In this document: positions 35,897 to 44,446 of the stretch, piece by piece
Layout: every line of letters starts with the position of its first letter
How positions within the stretch are numbered: the stretch's first letter is position 1
Assembly (NCBI GenBank): GCA_034420475.1
Contig: DAOULH010000034.1
Coordinates: 23,536-87,535, forward strand
DNA length: 64,000 nt
Direction of reading: 5' to 3'
From: Bin87 sp034420475
GTDB lineage: Bacteria > Chloroflexota > Dehalococcoidia > Lucifugimonadales > UBA3495
The notes under the pieces: model-generated
The model's database searches: none
What the model saw: the letters and a program-made list of their open reading frames with translations, nothing else
What the model was told of the DNA's origin: nothing
Made by a program: the position numbers and the translations under genes

Positions 35897-36667
35897 ATGC
35901 CCGTTAGAGTCGGCCGTGTGCCGTATCTGGAAGCCGAACCCTTCTACTTCGACATGGCGCGTCGCGGATACGAACTGCGCGATACCACCCCGCGTCAGTT
36001 GGGCGACGCCCTGGCCAGCGGTGAGCTTGACGCCGGCCCGGCCCACCTCACCGACGTATTTCGCCTCGAAGATCAATTCGAACCCGTGGGCGGCTTTTGC
36101 TTCTCCACCCTGAGCCGCGCGGTCAGCGTGTGCCTCTACTCCCAGCACCCGATGGAGGAGCTGGGCGGGGTCACTATCGGCGTGTCTGACGAGGACGTCA
36201 CCGCAGCCAAGCTGCTCGAGGTGCTGCTCCGCCGGAAGTACAACCTGGAGCCGGGCGAGTTTGTCGCCAGACCCGGCGACGTTATTCGCCCCGACGAGAC
36301 CTTCGACGCCTTCGTGCTCATCGGCAACCGCGCCCTGCGGCGACGCCGGGGCGTTCGCGGCTTCGCTCACCGCTTCGACCTGGGTTCCGAATGGACCCAG
36401 TGGACCAACCTGCCCTTCGTTTTCAGCCAATGGGTGATGCGCAAGGACCTGGAGGACCGGGAGAAGGCCATCCTCGAAGACACCCTGTATGTCGGTCTGG
36501 AAGAAGGCGTAGATGGCCTGTACCACCTCAACGAGCCGCGCGACGAACTGCTCATGCTGCCCCGCGATGTCGTCGAATACGTCCAGGGCATCCGCTATTA
36601 CGTGGGCCGGTCCGAGCAGCAGGCCATCTCCCGATTCCGCGAACTCCTCGAGGGTTTGCCAAGCTAG
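35897..36667 (+). CDS. MqnA/MqnD-family periplasmic-binding-fold enzyme (menaquinone, futalosine pathway type)
   Basis: A 256-residue protein whose N-terminus VRVGRVPYLEAEPFYFDM and LGDALASGELDAGPAHLTD match MqnA, the chorismate dehydratase of the futalosine route, with GVTIGVSDEDVTAAKLLEVLL in the second lobe. No other mqn gene is adjacent, so involvement in menaquinone synthesis rests on family alone. A MetF-like gene follows 46 bp downstream on the same strand. No strong Shine-Dalgarno is seen. Confidence 0.72.
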   Translation: MPVRVGRVPYLEAEPFYFDMARRGYELRDTTPRQLGDALASGELDAGPAHLTDVFRLEDQFEPVGGFCFSTLSRAVSVCLYSQHPMEELGGVTIGVSDEDVTAAKLLEVLLRRKYNLEPGEFVARPGDVIRPDETFDAFVLIGNRALRRRRGVRGFAHRFDLGSEWTQWTNLPFVFSQWVMRKDLEDREKAILEDTLYVGLEEGVDGLYHLNEPRDELLMLPRDVVEYVQGIRYYVGRSEQQAISRFRELLEGLPS

Positions 36668-36713
36668 CCGGCGGCCCTGCGCAAAGTCGGGACACCCGTT
36701 TCCCATCCGCCTG

Positions 36714-37583
36714 ATGGCAAAGGTCGTCGACCGCACCCACGCACAGACCGGACGCCCGGCGTTCATCTGCGATTACTCGCCGCCTCGCTCCGGACGGCCC
36801 GAGGATGTTCCCGCCCCGCCCCATTCGGCCGATTTCGTCTCGGCCGCTTACAACCCGGGTCGTGCGGTACGGATGAGTTCCGTGGCCGCCGCCGCCGTTC
36901 TCCGCGACCGATACGACGCCGACGCGATCTTCACCCTGGCCACGCGGGACATGAACCGCCTGGCATTGGAGTCCCTGCTTCTCGGAGCGCAGGCCCTGGG
37001 ACTGGAAAACGTAATCGTCGTCGCCGGAGATGCGTTCGGAGCCAGGGACACTGCGGCCCCGGTGTACGACTACCGCCCCACTGAGCTCATCAGCGCCATC
37101 GCAAACCTTAACTCAGGCGCCGATCACCGCGGCAGCAACCTCCGCTCCCCCACGGATTTCTGTATCGGCGCCACCGTCGACCTGGGCCGGGGGATCGAAC
37201 CGGAGGCGGCCTTAGCGGTCCGCAAGGTAGCGGCCGGGGCGCACTTTCTGATCACCCAGCCCGTATTCGACCCGGCGGACATCGCCCGTTTCATCGACGC
37301 TTACGCGGCCAGCCGCGGAACTGCGCCGCCGGTTCCCGCGTTCTACGGCGTCGGGCTCATGGAACCGGAAGGCGTGTCATTCACCAGCGTTCCACAGTGG
37401 ATCACCGATGACCTGGCCGCCGGACGCTCCGGTGTGGATATCGCACTCCAGGTATGGGAACGATTGCGCGGCGCCGGGGCTACCGACTGCTACCTGGTCC
37501 CGCCCATCCGGCGCAGCGGCGCCCGGAATTATGCTGCCGCCAGCCAGTTCCTGGAAGGGGCGGTTGCGCCGGCCGCTGACTGA
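36714..37583 (+). CDS. Methylenetetrahydrofolate reductase-like protein
   Basis: A 289-residue TIM-barrel protein of the MetF family. It starts FICDYSPPRSG where MetF has FEFFPP, then FVSAAYNPGRAVRMSS, IFTLATRDMNR, and LGLENVIVVAGDAFG. Later FCIGATVDLGRG and FLITQPVFDPADIARFIDAY match the flavin and folate pocket. It is likely to reduce methylene-THF or to act as a methylene-THF-linked paralogue. The second base of the family's FEFFPPK motif region is altered (CDYSPP), so substrate use should be checked. Confidence 0.8.
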   Translation: MAKVVDRTHAQTGRPAFICDYSPPRSGRPEDVPAPPHSADFVSAAYNPGRAVRMSSVAAAAVLRDRYDADAIFTLATRDMNRLALESLLLGAQALGLENVIVVAGDAFGARDTAAPVYDYRPTELISAIANLNSGADHRGSNLRSPTDFCIGATVDLGRGIEPEAALAVRKVAAGAHFLITQPVFDPADIARFIDAYAASRGTAPPVPAFYGVGLMEPEGVSFTSVPQWITDDLAAGRSGVDIALQVWERLRGAGATDCYLVPPIRRSGARNYAAASQFLEGAVAPAAD

Positions 37584-37813
37584 TCAGCTAGGTTCTGCGT
37601 CGCCGTTCAATTTGCGGAGGATCTCGGGCGGGAGCTGTACGTTATTCTCCTCCAGCAGCGCGACAACTTGCTTCCGGGCTTCCTCACGGCCTTGCTCACG
37701 GCCTCGGGCTTCTGCCTTCGCGTCTTTGGCCGCAGCCCAAAGTTCGACCGTTTCTCTGGCAGCGAAGAACATGGTTATACCCCGTACAACAACGCAGCAG
37801 TGGGAAGCGGGAA
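37584..37813 (-). pseudogene. Truncated duplicate of the adjacent coiled-coil membrane gene
   Basis: Residues GITMFFAARETVELWAAAKD, KAEARGREQGREEARKQVVA and LEENNVQLPPEILRKLNGD align with the C-terminal half of the gene at 37875. DNA similarity extends to about 37810 and then stops, and the membrane-helix half and proper start are missing. This is a partial tandem duplication; the copy keeps only two EXGR units where the other has seven 12-bp units. Confidence 0.75.
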
Positions 37814-37874
37814 TTACGCCGCCTGCCTGCAAGTTCACGGATGTGGCTTTAGACTAGCCCGCGGCTGATTAGAT

Positions 37875-38342
37875 CTAATCTCCGTTGCCGTTCACTCTGC
37901 GGAGGACTTCCGGCGGGAGTTGCACGTTATGCTCCTCCAACAGCGCGGCAATTTCCCTCCGGCCTTCTTCACGACCCTCCTCTCGGCCCTCTTCACGGCC
38001 TTCCTCTCGGCCCTCTTCACGACCCTCTTCTCGGCCCTCCTCACGACCTCGGGCTTCTGCCTTGGCGTCTTTAGCCGCAGCCCAACGTTCAACCGTCTCT
38101 CTGGCGGCAAAGAACATGGTGATACCTCCGTACAACAGCGCGGTGGTGGGAAACAGGAGCGCCGTGGCCACTATTATAACGCCGGTATGATGGGCGGCCA
38201 GATCGGATAGGAAACCCAGCACCGGCCACCCGGCACAAATTGCGCATTGGTTAAGCCCAATCGCGATCCACATACTGGCGCTGACCGATAGCGCCCCATC
38301 TACAAAACGCCAATACGACCGTCGACGTTTTTGGACAGCCAT
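37875..38342 (-). CDS. Membrane protein with EEGR-repeat coiled coil
   Basis: A 155-residue protein with two membrane helices (about residues 18-38 and 52-75), then a cytosolic AAKDAKAEARGR linker, a highly regular charged repeat of REEG units and an IAALLEEHNVQLPPEVLRRVN end. The REEG stretch is coded by seven 12-bp repeats. Related C-terminal ends occur on Rpn/PD-(D/E)XK-type proteins in other bacteria. Function unknown. A truncated duplicate lies immediately downstream. Confidence 0.65.
   Translation of the reverse strand: MAVQKRRRSYWRFVDGALSVSASMWIAIGLNQCAICAGWPVLGFLSDLAAHHTGVIIVATALLFPTTALLYGGITMFFAARETVERWAAAKDAKAEARGREEGREEGREEGREEGREEGREEGREEGRREIAALLEEHNVQLPPEVLRRVNGNGD
37965..38048. 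repeat. Coding 12-bp tandem repeat (seven units)
   Basis: Seven consecutive 12-bp units such as CTCTTCACGACC, CTCCTCTCGGCC and CTCTTCACGGCC, each coding four residues (minus strand, EEGR/REEG). The unit sequences alternate ACGACC and TCGGCC, suggesting a 24-bp higher-order unit. It is an obvious slippage-prone site. Confidence 0.9.
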
Positions 38343-38366
38343 ACTGACCGGTTCAACCGCCCTCTG

Positions 38367-40040
38367 CTACGGCCCCCACGGCGCCGCCGCCGCCACATCG
38401 CCGTCGCTGACAATGTCCACCACCGCCGGCCGGTTGGCGCTCACGGCCTGGTCCAGCGCGGAGTTGATCTGGTTGGGATCGGTGACCCGGATGCCCAGGG
38501 CGCCCATGGACTCAGCGATCTGCGCGAAGTTCGTGTCGTTGAAGCGCCACAGCTCGCCGGAGTTGCCGCCCTCGCGTCCCTCGTAAGCCGCTTCGTCGCC
38601 GCGCCGGTCCTGGTTCAAGCCGCCGTTGTTGTGCACCACGATTACGGCGTTGATGCCGTAGCGCACCGCCGTTTCCAGCTCGCCGATGTGGTACCACATG
38701 CCGCCGTCGCCGGTCCAGCACACCACCGGCCGGTCGGGCACTCCGCACTTGGCGCCCAGCGCCGCCGGCAGACCCCAACCCAGCGAACCGGCCGCCCGCA
38801 GGTACGACTGCCCCTCGTGGTTCAGGTCCACCATGCTGCCCGTCCAGATGCCGGCATGACCGGTGTCCGCTATCAGGACGGCGTCGGAGGGCAGGAAGTC
38901 CGTAAGTTCCTGGCAGAGACGCTCCGGACGTATCGGAATTGCATTGGACGTGAGCACCGGTTCGTGTTCGTCGCGCCAGTTCTGCACGTGTTCCTGCGCC
39001 CGGGCGACCCAGTTGGCATTGCCGCCCGTGGGCTCCAGAACGTCCAGCATCGCCTCCAGCGTTCGCTTGGCGTCGCCCTGCAAGCCGTAGGCCGAGGGAT
39101 ATGACCGGCCCAACTCGCTGGCGTCGATGTCAATCTGGATCACCGGCGTGCCCTCGGCGGGGATCCGCCAGTCCAGCGTGATCTGGCTGCCGGTGTGACT
39201 GCCCACGAACAGCACCAGGTCGGCCTCCGACACCACGCGGTTCGCCGACCAACGGGAATAGCTGCCGACCACGCCCACGGAAAGCGGGTGGTTCTCCGGT
39301 ATGGATCCCTTGGCGTTCAACCCGGTTGCCACCGGGATGTTCAGCATCTCGGCCAGCCGGACCAGCTCGGCCTCGGCGCCCGACGCCGTGACCCCTCCGC
39401 CGGCCACGATCACCGGCCGCTCGGCTTGCGACAGTATCCGCGCCGCCTCGCGAACCCGCTCCGGCTCCGGAGCCGGCCGGAACGCCGGCCGTTGCGTGAA
39501 CGGCTCCTCCACGATGACGTCCGTGTCCATGATGCCGTCGGTGATCACGTCGCCCGAGATGCCGGAGAAGTCCAGGTGCGCCGGCAACGTCTGGCCGGTT
39601 GTTACCTCGCGGAACGCCTGTCGCAGCAGGTGGGGAAGTTGCTCGACGGTTTCCACTTCCGCGCTGTACTTGGTAACCGACGCGAAGGGCTTGGAATGTT
39701 CGACTTCCTGGTACGAGTTTCGGTGACGGTGCATCGGCGGGCGATGGCCCGTGATGGCGATCACCGGAGACACTCCCAGGTAGGCGTCCTGGAGCCCGGC
39801 GGCCAGGTTGACCGCTCCCACCGACTGCGCGAAGCACAGCCCCGGCTTGCCCGTGACCCGGGCGTAGGCGTCCGCCATGTACGCCGCCGACTTCTCGCCG
39901 TGGCTGATGATCCGCTTGATGCCAACGTCCTCCATCTCGACAAGGGCGCGTCGGATGATCGCGGGAACGAAAAACACGTGGGTTACGCCGTATTCGCGCA
40001 GGGTCTCGGCGAGGAAACGGGCGCCGGTCATGCTGGGCAT
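38367..40040 (-). CDS. Thiamine-diphosphate-dependent enzyme, acetolactate synthase/decarboxylase-like (copy 1)
   Basis: A 557-residue three-domain ThDP enzyme. The catalytic Glu is in ISHGEKSAAYMADAYARVTG near residue 50; the C-terminal ThDP-Mg motif is WTGDGGMWYHIGELETAV with HNNGGLNQD near residue 455. It lacks clear features that single out acetolactate synthase, so it could be a 2-oxoacid or sulfopyruvate-type decarboxylase or a lyase. GGAGGCC precedes the ATG. A CMD protein and a DUF35 protein lie upstream on the same strand, suggesting a catabolic cluster. Confidence 0.85.
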   Translation of the reverse strand: MPSMTGARFLAETLREYGVTHVFFVPAIIRRALVEMEDVGIKRIISHGEKSAAYMADAYARVTGKPGLCFAQSVGAVNLAAGLQDAYLGVSPVIAITGHRPPMHRHRNSYQEVEHSKPFASVTKYSAEVETVEQLPHLLRQAFREVTTGQTLPAHLDFSGISGDVITDGIMDTDVIVEEPFTQRPAFRPAPEPERVREAARILSQAERPVIVAGGGVTASGAEAELVRLAEMLNIPVATGLNAKGSIPENHPLSVGVVGSYSRWSANRVVSEADLVLFVGSHTGSQITLDWRIPAEGTPVIQIDIDASELGRSYPSAYGLQGDAKRTLEAMLDVLEPTGGNANWVARAQEHVQNWRDEHEPVLTSNAIPIRPERLCQELTDFLPSDAVLIADTGHAGIWTGSMVDLNHEGQSYLRAAGSLGWGLPAALGAKCGVPDRPVVCWTGDGGMWYHIGELETAVRYGINAVIVVHNNGGLNQDRRGDEAAYEGREGGNSGELWRFNDTNFAQIAESMGALGIRVTDPNQINSALDQAVSANRPAVVDIVSDGDVAAAAPWGP

Positions 40041-40065
40041 CTGGTGGCCTCCTGATTAACAGTGA

Positions 40066-40095
40066 CCGTCATTCCGGCTTGCGCTGGAATGACGG
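40066..40095. repeat. GTCATTCC palindromic repeat
   Basis: CCGTCATTCC and GGAATGACGG form a ten-pair stem around GGCTTGCGCT. This short palindrome type (GTCATTCC...GGAATGAC) recurs in many bacterial intergenic regions. It lies between the ThDP enzyme and CMD genes and may act as a processing or stability hairpin. Confidence 0.8.
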
Positions 40096-40122
40096 CGACG
40101 AAAATTCCGTTGATGTGTTCGG

Positions 40123-40443
40123 CTAGACGCCGCGTTCTTCGAAGACTTCCTTCGCGACCCGCACCGCGTTGGCGGCCACCGGCCAGCCGGCGTAGAAGGC
40201 CATGTGAGTGATCACCTCGGAGATCTCGTCCCGGGTCACGCCGTTGTCCAGCGCGCGGCCGATGTGCCCTCGCAGCTGGTCCGTGCGGTACAGCGCGGTC
40301 AGGGTGGCGACCGTGATCAGGCTGCGGTCCCGCTTCGACAGTTCCGGCCGCTCCCACACGTCCCCGAACAGGACGTCGGCGGAAAGCTCGGCCAGCTTGG
40401 GTGATACTTCTTGCATTACGGTTCGGGCTGCGGGCTGCGTCAT
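40123..40443 (-). CDS. Carboxymuconolactone decarboxylase family protein
   Basis: A 106-residue CMD-domain protein close in size to PcaC. Landmarks are SKRDRSLITVATLTALYRT, QLRGHIGRALDNGVTRDEI and HMAFYAGWPVAANAV. There is no AhpD CXXC pair, so it is not a peroxidase-type member. Family members decarboxylate or isomerise lactones or have unknown roles. CAGGAGGC precedes the ATG at 40443. It is 65 bp after the DUF35 gene and before the ThDP enzyme gene. Confidence 0.87.
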   Translation of the reverse strand: MTQPAARTVMQEVSPKLAELSADVLFGDVWERPELSKRDRSLITVATLTALYRTDQLRGHIGRALDNGVTRDEISEVITHMAFYAGWPVAANAVRVAKEVFEERGV

Positions 40444-40508
40444 GACGCCTCCTGTGTTGTGGTCGCGATTTTCAGTGGCGGATGTCGAACGCTTGCATTG
40501 CGCAGGCG

Positions 40509-40949
40509 CTACGCTGCGCGGAACATGGGCAGGCTGATGTTCTCGTCGATCTCCTCGAACACCACTTCTACGGCCATTCCGCACTGCACGGAATCCGGGC
40601 GAATCTCCCCCTCGCTAAACTCGATACCCACCAGCCAGGTCGGTATCATTGGTCCCTCTTCCAACTCCACCACCGCCGTGATGTACGGCACCTTGTCGCG
40701 GAAGGCCGGAGTCGGCCCCCGGTGCACGATGGCGAAGGTGTGCAGGGTGCCTCGCCCGCTGGCCTGGATCCACTCGGTATCGCGGGAGAAACACTCCGGG
40801 AAGGGACAGATGTCGCGGGGGTAGAAGTAGGCCCGGTCGCACATGGCGCAGTAGCGCAGCCAGAGCTCGCCTTCCTTGCACTTTTCCCAGTAGAAGTCCG
40901 ATTCCGGCTGCGGCGCGGGCAGCGGTATCTGAGGAGCGGCCTGTGTCAT
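40509..40949 (-). CDS. DUF35 Zn-ribbon/OB-fold protein (acyl-CoA-associated)
   Basis: A 146-residue protein with a rubredoxin-like Zn ribbon (YCAMCDRAYFYPRDICPFPEC, key Cys at CXXC and CX4-5C; quoted in part CAMCDRAYFYPRDIC) followed by an OB fold (GRGTLHTFAIVHRG and YITAVVELEEGPMI). DUF35 proteins usually partner thiolases or HMG-CoA synthases and channel acyl-CoA. No thiolase is adjacent here. It is the upstream gene of the CMD/ThDP group. Confidence 0.88.
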   Translation of the reverse strand: MTQAAPQIPLPAPQPESDFYWEKCKEGELWLRYCAMCDRAYFYPRDICPFPECFSRDTEWIQASGRGTLHTFAIVHRGPTPAFRDKVPYITAVVELEEGPMIPTWLVGIEFSEGEIRPDSVQCGMAVEVVFEEIDENISLPMFRAA

Positions 40950-41144
40950 CTCGTCAATCTCCGGTGCGGAAAATAAGCCGTGTCGGCTCGCCGAGCCAAC
41001 CGACGGTAAGCATAACGACGGAACGGACTGGGCGCAACCGATCCGGGCGATCTCCGCACCGTTGGCGCGCCATTTTTGCAGCGTCGTTGACCCTCAATTA
41101 ACCTAAGTGTAGTGGGCGTGAGCGAGTTTTTGCTCCTCAATCAC

Positions 41145-41465
41145 TCAAAAGCGTCCTGACCAATCGGATCTTCCCGTCACGCTATCAATAACAAACTGCG
41201 GACGCCTCTCGACGGGCATATCCGGTATGCGAAACAGCACGACGGCCGGGGGCGCTGGCAGTCCACGATCATAAATCAGCCTGCCAAAATCGCCTTTATC
41301 AAAGGTCAATAATATCCTGTCTTCAGATGCAGCGAGGGACAACACCTCAACGTCATCACTACCACGAGCGGATTCAAACACTGAGAGTACATCGTATCCG
41401 GCGTGTCACAGCAATAAAATTGTTTCTTCTTCCATGTTTTCGTCAACAATAAAGTTCCTAATCAT
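41145..41465 (-). pseudogene. DUF5615 PIN-like toxin gene interrupted by in-frame TGA
   Basis: Reading from ATG 41465, IRNFIVDENMEEETILLL is followed by TGA (41408-41406), then in the same frame HAGYDVLSVFESARG, ILLTFDKGDFGRLIYDRG and VVLFRIPD, which is the standard DUF5615/Mut7-C-like layout. So a single nonsense codon splits an otherwise complete gene. Its start overlaps the DUF433 gene end by about 8 bp, the usual antitoxin-toxin order. Internal re-initiation could still produce the 78-residue C-terminal part. Confidence 0.8.
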
Positions 41466-41715
41466 GCTCATATCCTACAATCCAGCCGTCAATAGACGAC
41501 CTGTTTGTCGATTCCCCAAGCTTTTCACTGGCGCAATGAAGGCATGCACGTATGTCCTCCCGAGTCAACTGCGGGTAACTTGCCAGAATAGCCGCTTCAC
41601 TGGAGCCTGCGCCCATCAATTCCAAGATGAACGACACCGACAGCCGTGTGCCCCTGACTGTCGGTTTGCCCGCCAATATACCCTTGTTGGTTTCGATGTG
41701 ATCTTTCCAGTTCAT
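41458..41715 (-). CDS. DUF433 family antitoxin
   Basis: An 85-residue helix-turn-helix protein of the DUF433 family, beginning MNWKDHIETNKGILAGKPTV, with RGTRLSVSFILELMGAG and YPQLTREDIRACLHCA. DUF433 proteins are usually antitoxins of DUF5615 toxins, as here. A promoter at 41757-41786 gives a 35-base leader to this ATG; an in-frame ATG at 41748 would be nearly leaderless and is less conserved. Confidence 0.85.
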   Translation of the reverse strand: MNWKDHIETNKGILAGKPTVRGTRLSVSFILELMGAGSSEAAILASYPQLTREDIRACLHCASEKLGESTNRSSIDGWIVGYEHD

Positions 41716-41756
41716 GATGTCTGTACCGGTTACACTTAAAGAATTCATACGGCTGT

Positions 41757-41786
41757 ATTGTATCGTTCGCCCAAGTTTTCCGTCAA
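41757..41786 (-). promoter_or_regulatory. Sigma-70-type promoter of the DUF433/DUF5615 pair
   Basis: On the minus strand TTGACG (41786-41781) and TACAAT (41762-41757) are separated by 18 bp. The -35 overlaps the last codon of the ubiA-like gene. Confidence 0.7.
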
Positions 41787-42688
41787 TTCAGCACCAGCAC
41801 CGCACCCGCCGCCACCATCCACGCCCCGATGGCGATCAGCAGCGGCGCGTCCCGCAGCATCAGCAGTTCCGGCGATTCGGCGTCCCGGCTGTTGTTGAGC
41901 AGGTACAGGTAGCGAAACAGCCCGAATATCACCAGGGGCACGGTGAGCAGCATGGTGTTGTTTGCCGGCAGGTTGTCCGCCTCCACCGTGTACAGCGTGT
42001 AGCTCACCAGCGCCGCCGTCGCCGACAGGATCAGCAACTGCCCGCCCAGCGGCGGAGCATAGTGCGACAGCGTCGCCCGCTGAGCCTCGGGCTCATCGCC
42101 GGCCAACCTTGCCTCAGCGTAACGCCGGCCGATCACGATGAACAGCGCGCCCGCCGCAGTGACCGCGTAGAGCCACGGCGACGGCGCCGCGCCCACCGCC
42201 ACCGCTCCCGCCACCGCCCGCAGCACGTAGCCGCCGGCCACGATCATTACGTCAACCAGCGCCACCCGCTTCAGCCGCAAGGAGTAGCCCACGTTGGCGA
42301 TGAGATAGATCCCGCCGATCAGCGGCAGTACCAGCGCCGGCGCCGATATGCCGTACAGCCCCGCCATTCCGGCGACTGCCAACACCGTCAGCGTCGATGC
42401 GGCCAGCCATCCCGGCACCAACCCCGAAGCAATGGGCCGCGCCCGTTTGGTGGGATGCCGGCGGTCCGCCTCCCGGTCCGCCAGGTCGTTCAGCACGTAG
42501 ACCGCCGATGACAGCGCGCAGAACGCGGCGAACAGCGCCGCCAGCCTCGGGATGTACGGAATTAGCGTCGAGAGGTCTCCGGGTTCCCAGACCAGGTCCA
42601 CCGCGAACAGCAGCGGCAGCAACACCAGCAGGTTCTTCACCCACTGCAGCGGACGGGCCGTCATCAACAGCCCTGTCAGCCGGCTCAT
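41783..42688 (-). CDS. UbiA-family prenyltransferase (decaprenyl-phosphate phosphoribosyltransferase-like)
   Basis: A 301-residue, nine-helix membrane enzyme. RPLQWVKNLLVLLPLLFA and the first Asp-rich motif YVLNDLADREADRRHPTKR with PIASG match the decaprenylphosphoryl-5-phosphoribose synthase group rather than ubiquinone enzymes; the second Asp-rich region is around RLKRVALVDVMIVAGGY. This would make a polyprenyl-phospho-ribose donor for cell-envelope glycans. Its ATG overlaps the upstream flippase gene by four bases. Confidence 0.85.
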   Translation of the reverse strand: MSRLTGLLMTARPLQWVKNLLVLLPLLFAVDLVWEPGDLSTLIPYIPRLAALFAAFCALSSAVYVLNDLADREADRRHPTKRARPIASGLVPGWLAASTLTVLAVAGMAGLYGISAPALVLPLIGGIYLIANVGYSLRLKRVALVDVMIVAGGYVLRAVAGAVAVGAAPSPWLYAVTAAGALFIVIGRRYAEARLAGDEPEAQRATLSHYAPPLGGQLLILSATAALVSYTLYTVEADNLPANNTMLLTVPLVIFGLFRYLYLLNNSRDAESPELLMLRDAPLLIAIGAWMVAAGAVLVLN

Positions 42689-43650
42689 GATTCCCGCGTC
42701 GCCCCGGCTTCGCTCGCCAGCGCGGTTGCGCTGCTCCGGCCGGTCCGCGCCAGCCACAGCCAAGCCAACCCGCCAACGACTACCGCCAGCCAGAGGGTCG
42801 CCAGCCGGGTCAGCAGGGTCGCCAGCGCGGCGGTGGCCGCCGGCAGTCCGGCCTGACCCAGCAGGGCCACCATGCTGCCCTCGAATCCAACCAGGCCGCC
42901 GGGCAGCGCCGTCACGGCTCCCAGCAGCGCCGCCGCCGCCGAGATCGGCAGCGCGATGCCAACCGCGACCTCATCGCCCAGGCCCCGAATGATGACCCAC
43001 AGCGCCAGACCCTCCGCCGCCCACGCCAGGAAACCCAAAGCCACCGCCGCGACCAGTATCCGCGGTGACATCAGGCGACGCAGCCCGTCCTGCGACTGCT
43101 CCAGCGGTTCGCGCCAGCGCCGCAATACCGGCAGCTCCAGCGCCTTCACTCCGTACTTTGACGCGGCCAGCAGCCCCACCGCCAAGCCGATAATCAGCAG
43201 GCCCCCAACCGTCAATGCAATCGGGGTTGGCAACAGCAGGACGCCGGTCAGTCCCAACAGGGCCACGGATATGACGTCGGTCAGCCGCTCCATCACCACC
43301 GCCGGCGCCGACGCCGCTACCGGCGTTCCCGTGCGCTGGTGGAGCCACACGCTCTTCAGCAGTTCGCCGACCTTGCCCGGCGTGATCGACAGGGCCAATC
43401 CCGCCACGAACACCGGCGCGCTCACCGACGCCGGGGCATTGATCTCCAGGGCGCGCAGGTACATCGACCAGCGGAGGTATCGCAACCCGTAGTTGACCAC
43501 GGCCAGGCCCGCCCCCGCCGCGAACCCGGTGAACGCGGCCGGAGAATCGAACAGCGTCCGGCCCACCTGCCGAAAATCGCCGTAGGCCAGCAGCCCGCCG
43601 AAGACCGCTGCCGTCAGCAGCCCCAGCAGCAGCCATCTCCGCCCGTTCAA
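42685..43650 (-). CDS. Lysylphosphatidylglycerol synthase TM-domain/flippase-like protein (UPF0104)
   Basis: A 321-residue protein with about eight membrane helices. GLRYLRWSMYLRALEINAP near residue 55, LSITPGKVGELLKSVWL and TALPGGLVGFEGSMVALL are typical of the MprF/YbhN-like integral membrane family that translocates or modifies lipids. Its start overlaps larB by four bases and its end overlaps the ubiA-like gene by four, so the four genes are a single translationally coupled operon. Confidence 0.85.
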   Translation of the reverse strand: MNGRRWLLLGLLTAAVFGGLLAYGDFRQVGRTLFDSPAAFTGFAAGAGLAVVNYGLRYLRWSMYLRALEINAPASVSAPVFVAGLALSITPGKVGELLKSVWLHQRTGTPVAASAPAVVMERLTDVISVALLGLTGVLLLPTPIALTVGGLLIIGLAVGLLAASKYGVKALELPVLRRWREPLEQSQDGLRRLMSPRILVAAVALGFLAWAAEGLALWVIIRGLGDEVAVGIALPISAAAALLGAVTALPGGLVGFEGSMVALLGQAGLPAATAALATLLTRLATLWLAVVVGGLAWLWLARTGRSSATALASEAGATRES

Positions 43651-44444
43651 CCCTCGCCCTCGCGCGCTGTCGCCTTGGCATTCGTCCCGATCACGGGCAT
43701 CCGGCAGATCTGCGCCGCCAGGTAGCCCGCTCCGAACCCGTTGTCGATGTTGACCACGCCGACCCCCGGAGCGCAGGAGTTCAGCATTCCCAGCAGCGCC
43801 GCCAGACCCTGGAAGCTCGCCCCATACCCGACGCTGGTAGGCACCGCGATAACCGGCGCCGATACCAACCCCGACACCACGCTGGCCAGCGCCGCCTCCA
43901 TGCCCGCGACCACAATGATGACCCGCGCTTCCTGCAATCGTTCCCGCTGCGCCAGCAGGCGATGCAGGCCCGCCACTCCCACGTCGTTAACCCGGCCGGC
44001 CTTGCATCCCATCAGCTCCGCCGTCAGCGCCGCCTCCTCAGCTACCGGCAGGTCGGCGGTGCCGCCAGTGACGATCAGCAGCCCTACCTCCTCCGGCGGG
44101 GTCATCCCTTCGTCCGATACCACGATGCAGCGGGCCAAATCGTGGTATAGGGCGGTCGCGACCTCCGCGACCACGGCTTGGTACACGTCGGCCGCGGCTC
44201 TGGTGACCAGCACGGGATGCCCGCGCCCGCTCATCGCCGCCACGATCCCGGCCACCTGTTCCCTGGTCTTCCCTTCCGCCAGCACCACTTCCGGCCAACC
44301 CGTCCGCAGCGGCCGGTGGTGATCCAGCCTGGCGTACCCCAGGTCCTGGTAGGGCAGGTCCCGCAGGGCCTCCATTGCTCGGGACACGGTAAAACTCCCG
44401 TCCCGAACGCCCTCCAGCAGGGTTTGGAGCGCCTCCGCGTCCAA
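43647..44444 (-). CDS. larB: Nickel-pincer cofactor biosynthesis protein LarB
   Basis: LarB carboxylates and hydrolyses nicotinic acid adenine dinucleotide in the first step of the nickel-pincer nucleotide cofactor of lactate racemase. The 265-residue protein has LPYQDLGYARLDHHR at the N-terminus and a PurE-like C-terminal domain with VPTSVGYGASFQG and NIDNGFGAGYLAA. The TTG start at 44444 follows GGAGG and lies 2 bp after the upstream stop. No larC, larE or racemase gene is near, and the companion genes concern the membrane, so the cofactor user is not evident. Confidence 0.9.
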   Translation of the reverse strand: MDAEALQTLLEGVRDGSFTVSRAMEALRDLPYQDLGYARLDHHRPLRTGWPEVVLAEGKTREQVAGIVAAMSGRGHPVLVTRAAADVYQAVVAEVATALYHDLARCIVVSDEGMTPPEEVGLLIVTGGTADLPVAEEAALTAELMGCKAGRVNDVGVAGLHRLLAQRERLQEARVIIVVAGMEAALASVVSGLVSAPVIAVPTSVGYGASFQGLAALLGMLNSCAPGVGVVNIDNGFGAGYLAAQICRMPVIGTNAKATAREGEG

Positions 44445-44446
44445 CG

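Noticed and set aside
37965..38048. 12-bp tandem units considered as a CRISPR or VNTR array
   Set aside because: The units are contiguous, have no spacers and are coding in frame, so they are a coding repeat.
24784..41715. Defence island (HicBA, Uma2, DUF4268, proteases, DUF433/DUF5615)
   Set aside because: These are scattered among housekeeping and metabolic genes, with no restriction, Cas, CBASS or retron core nearby.
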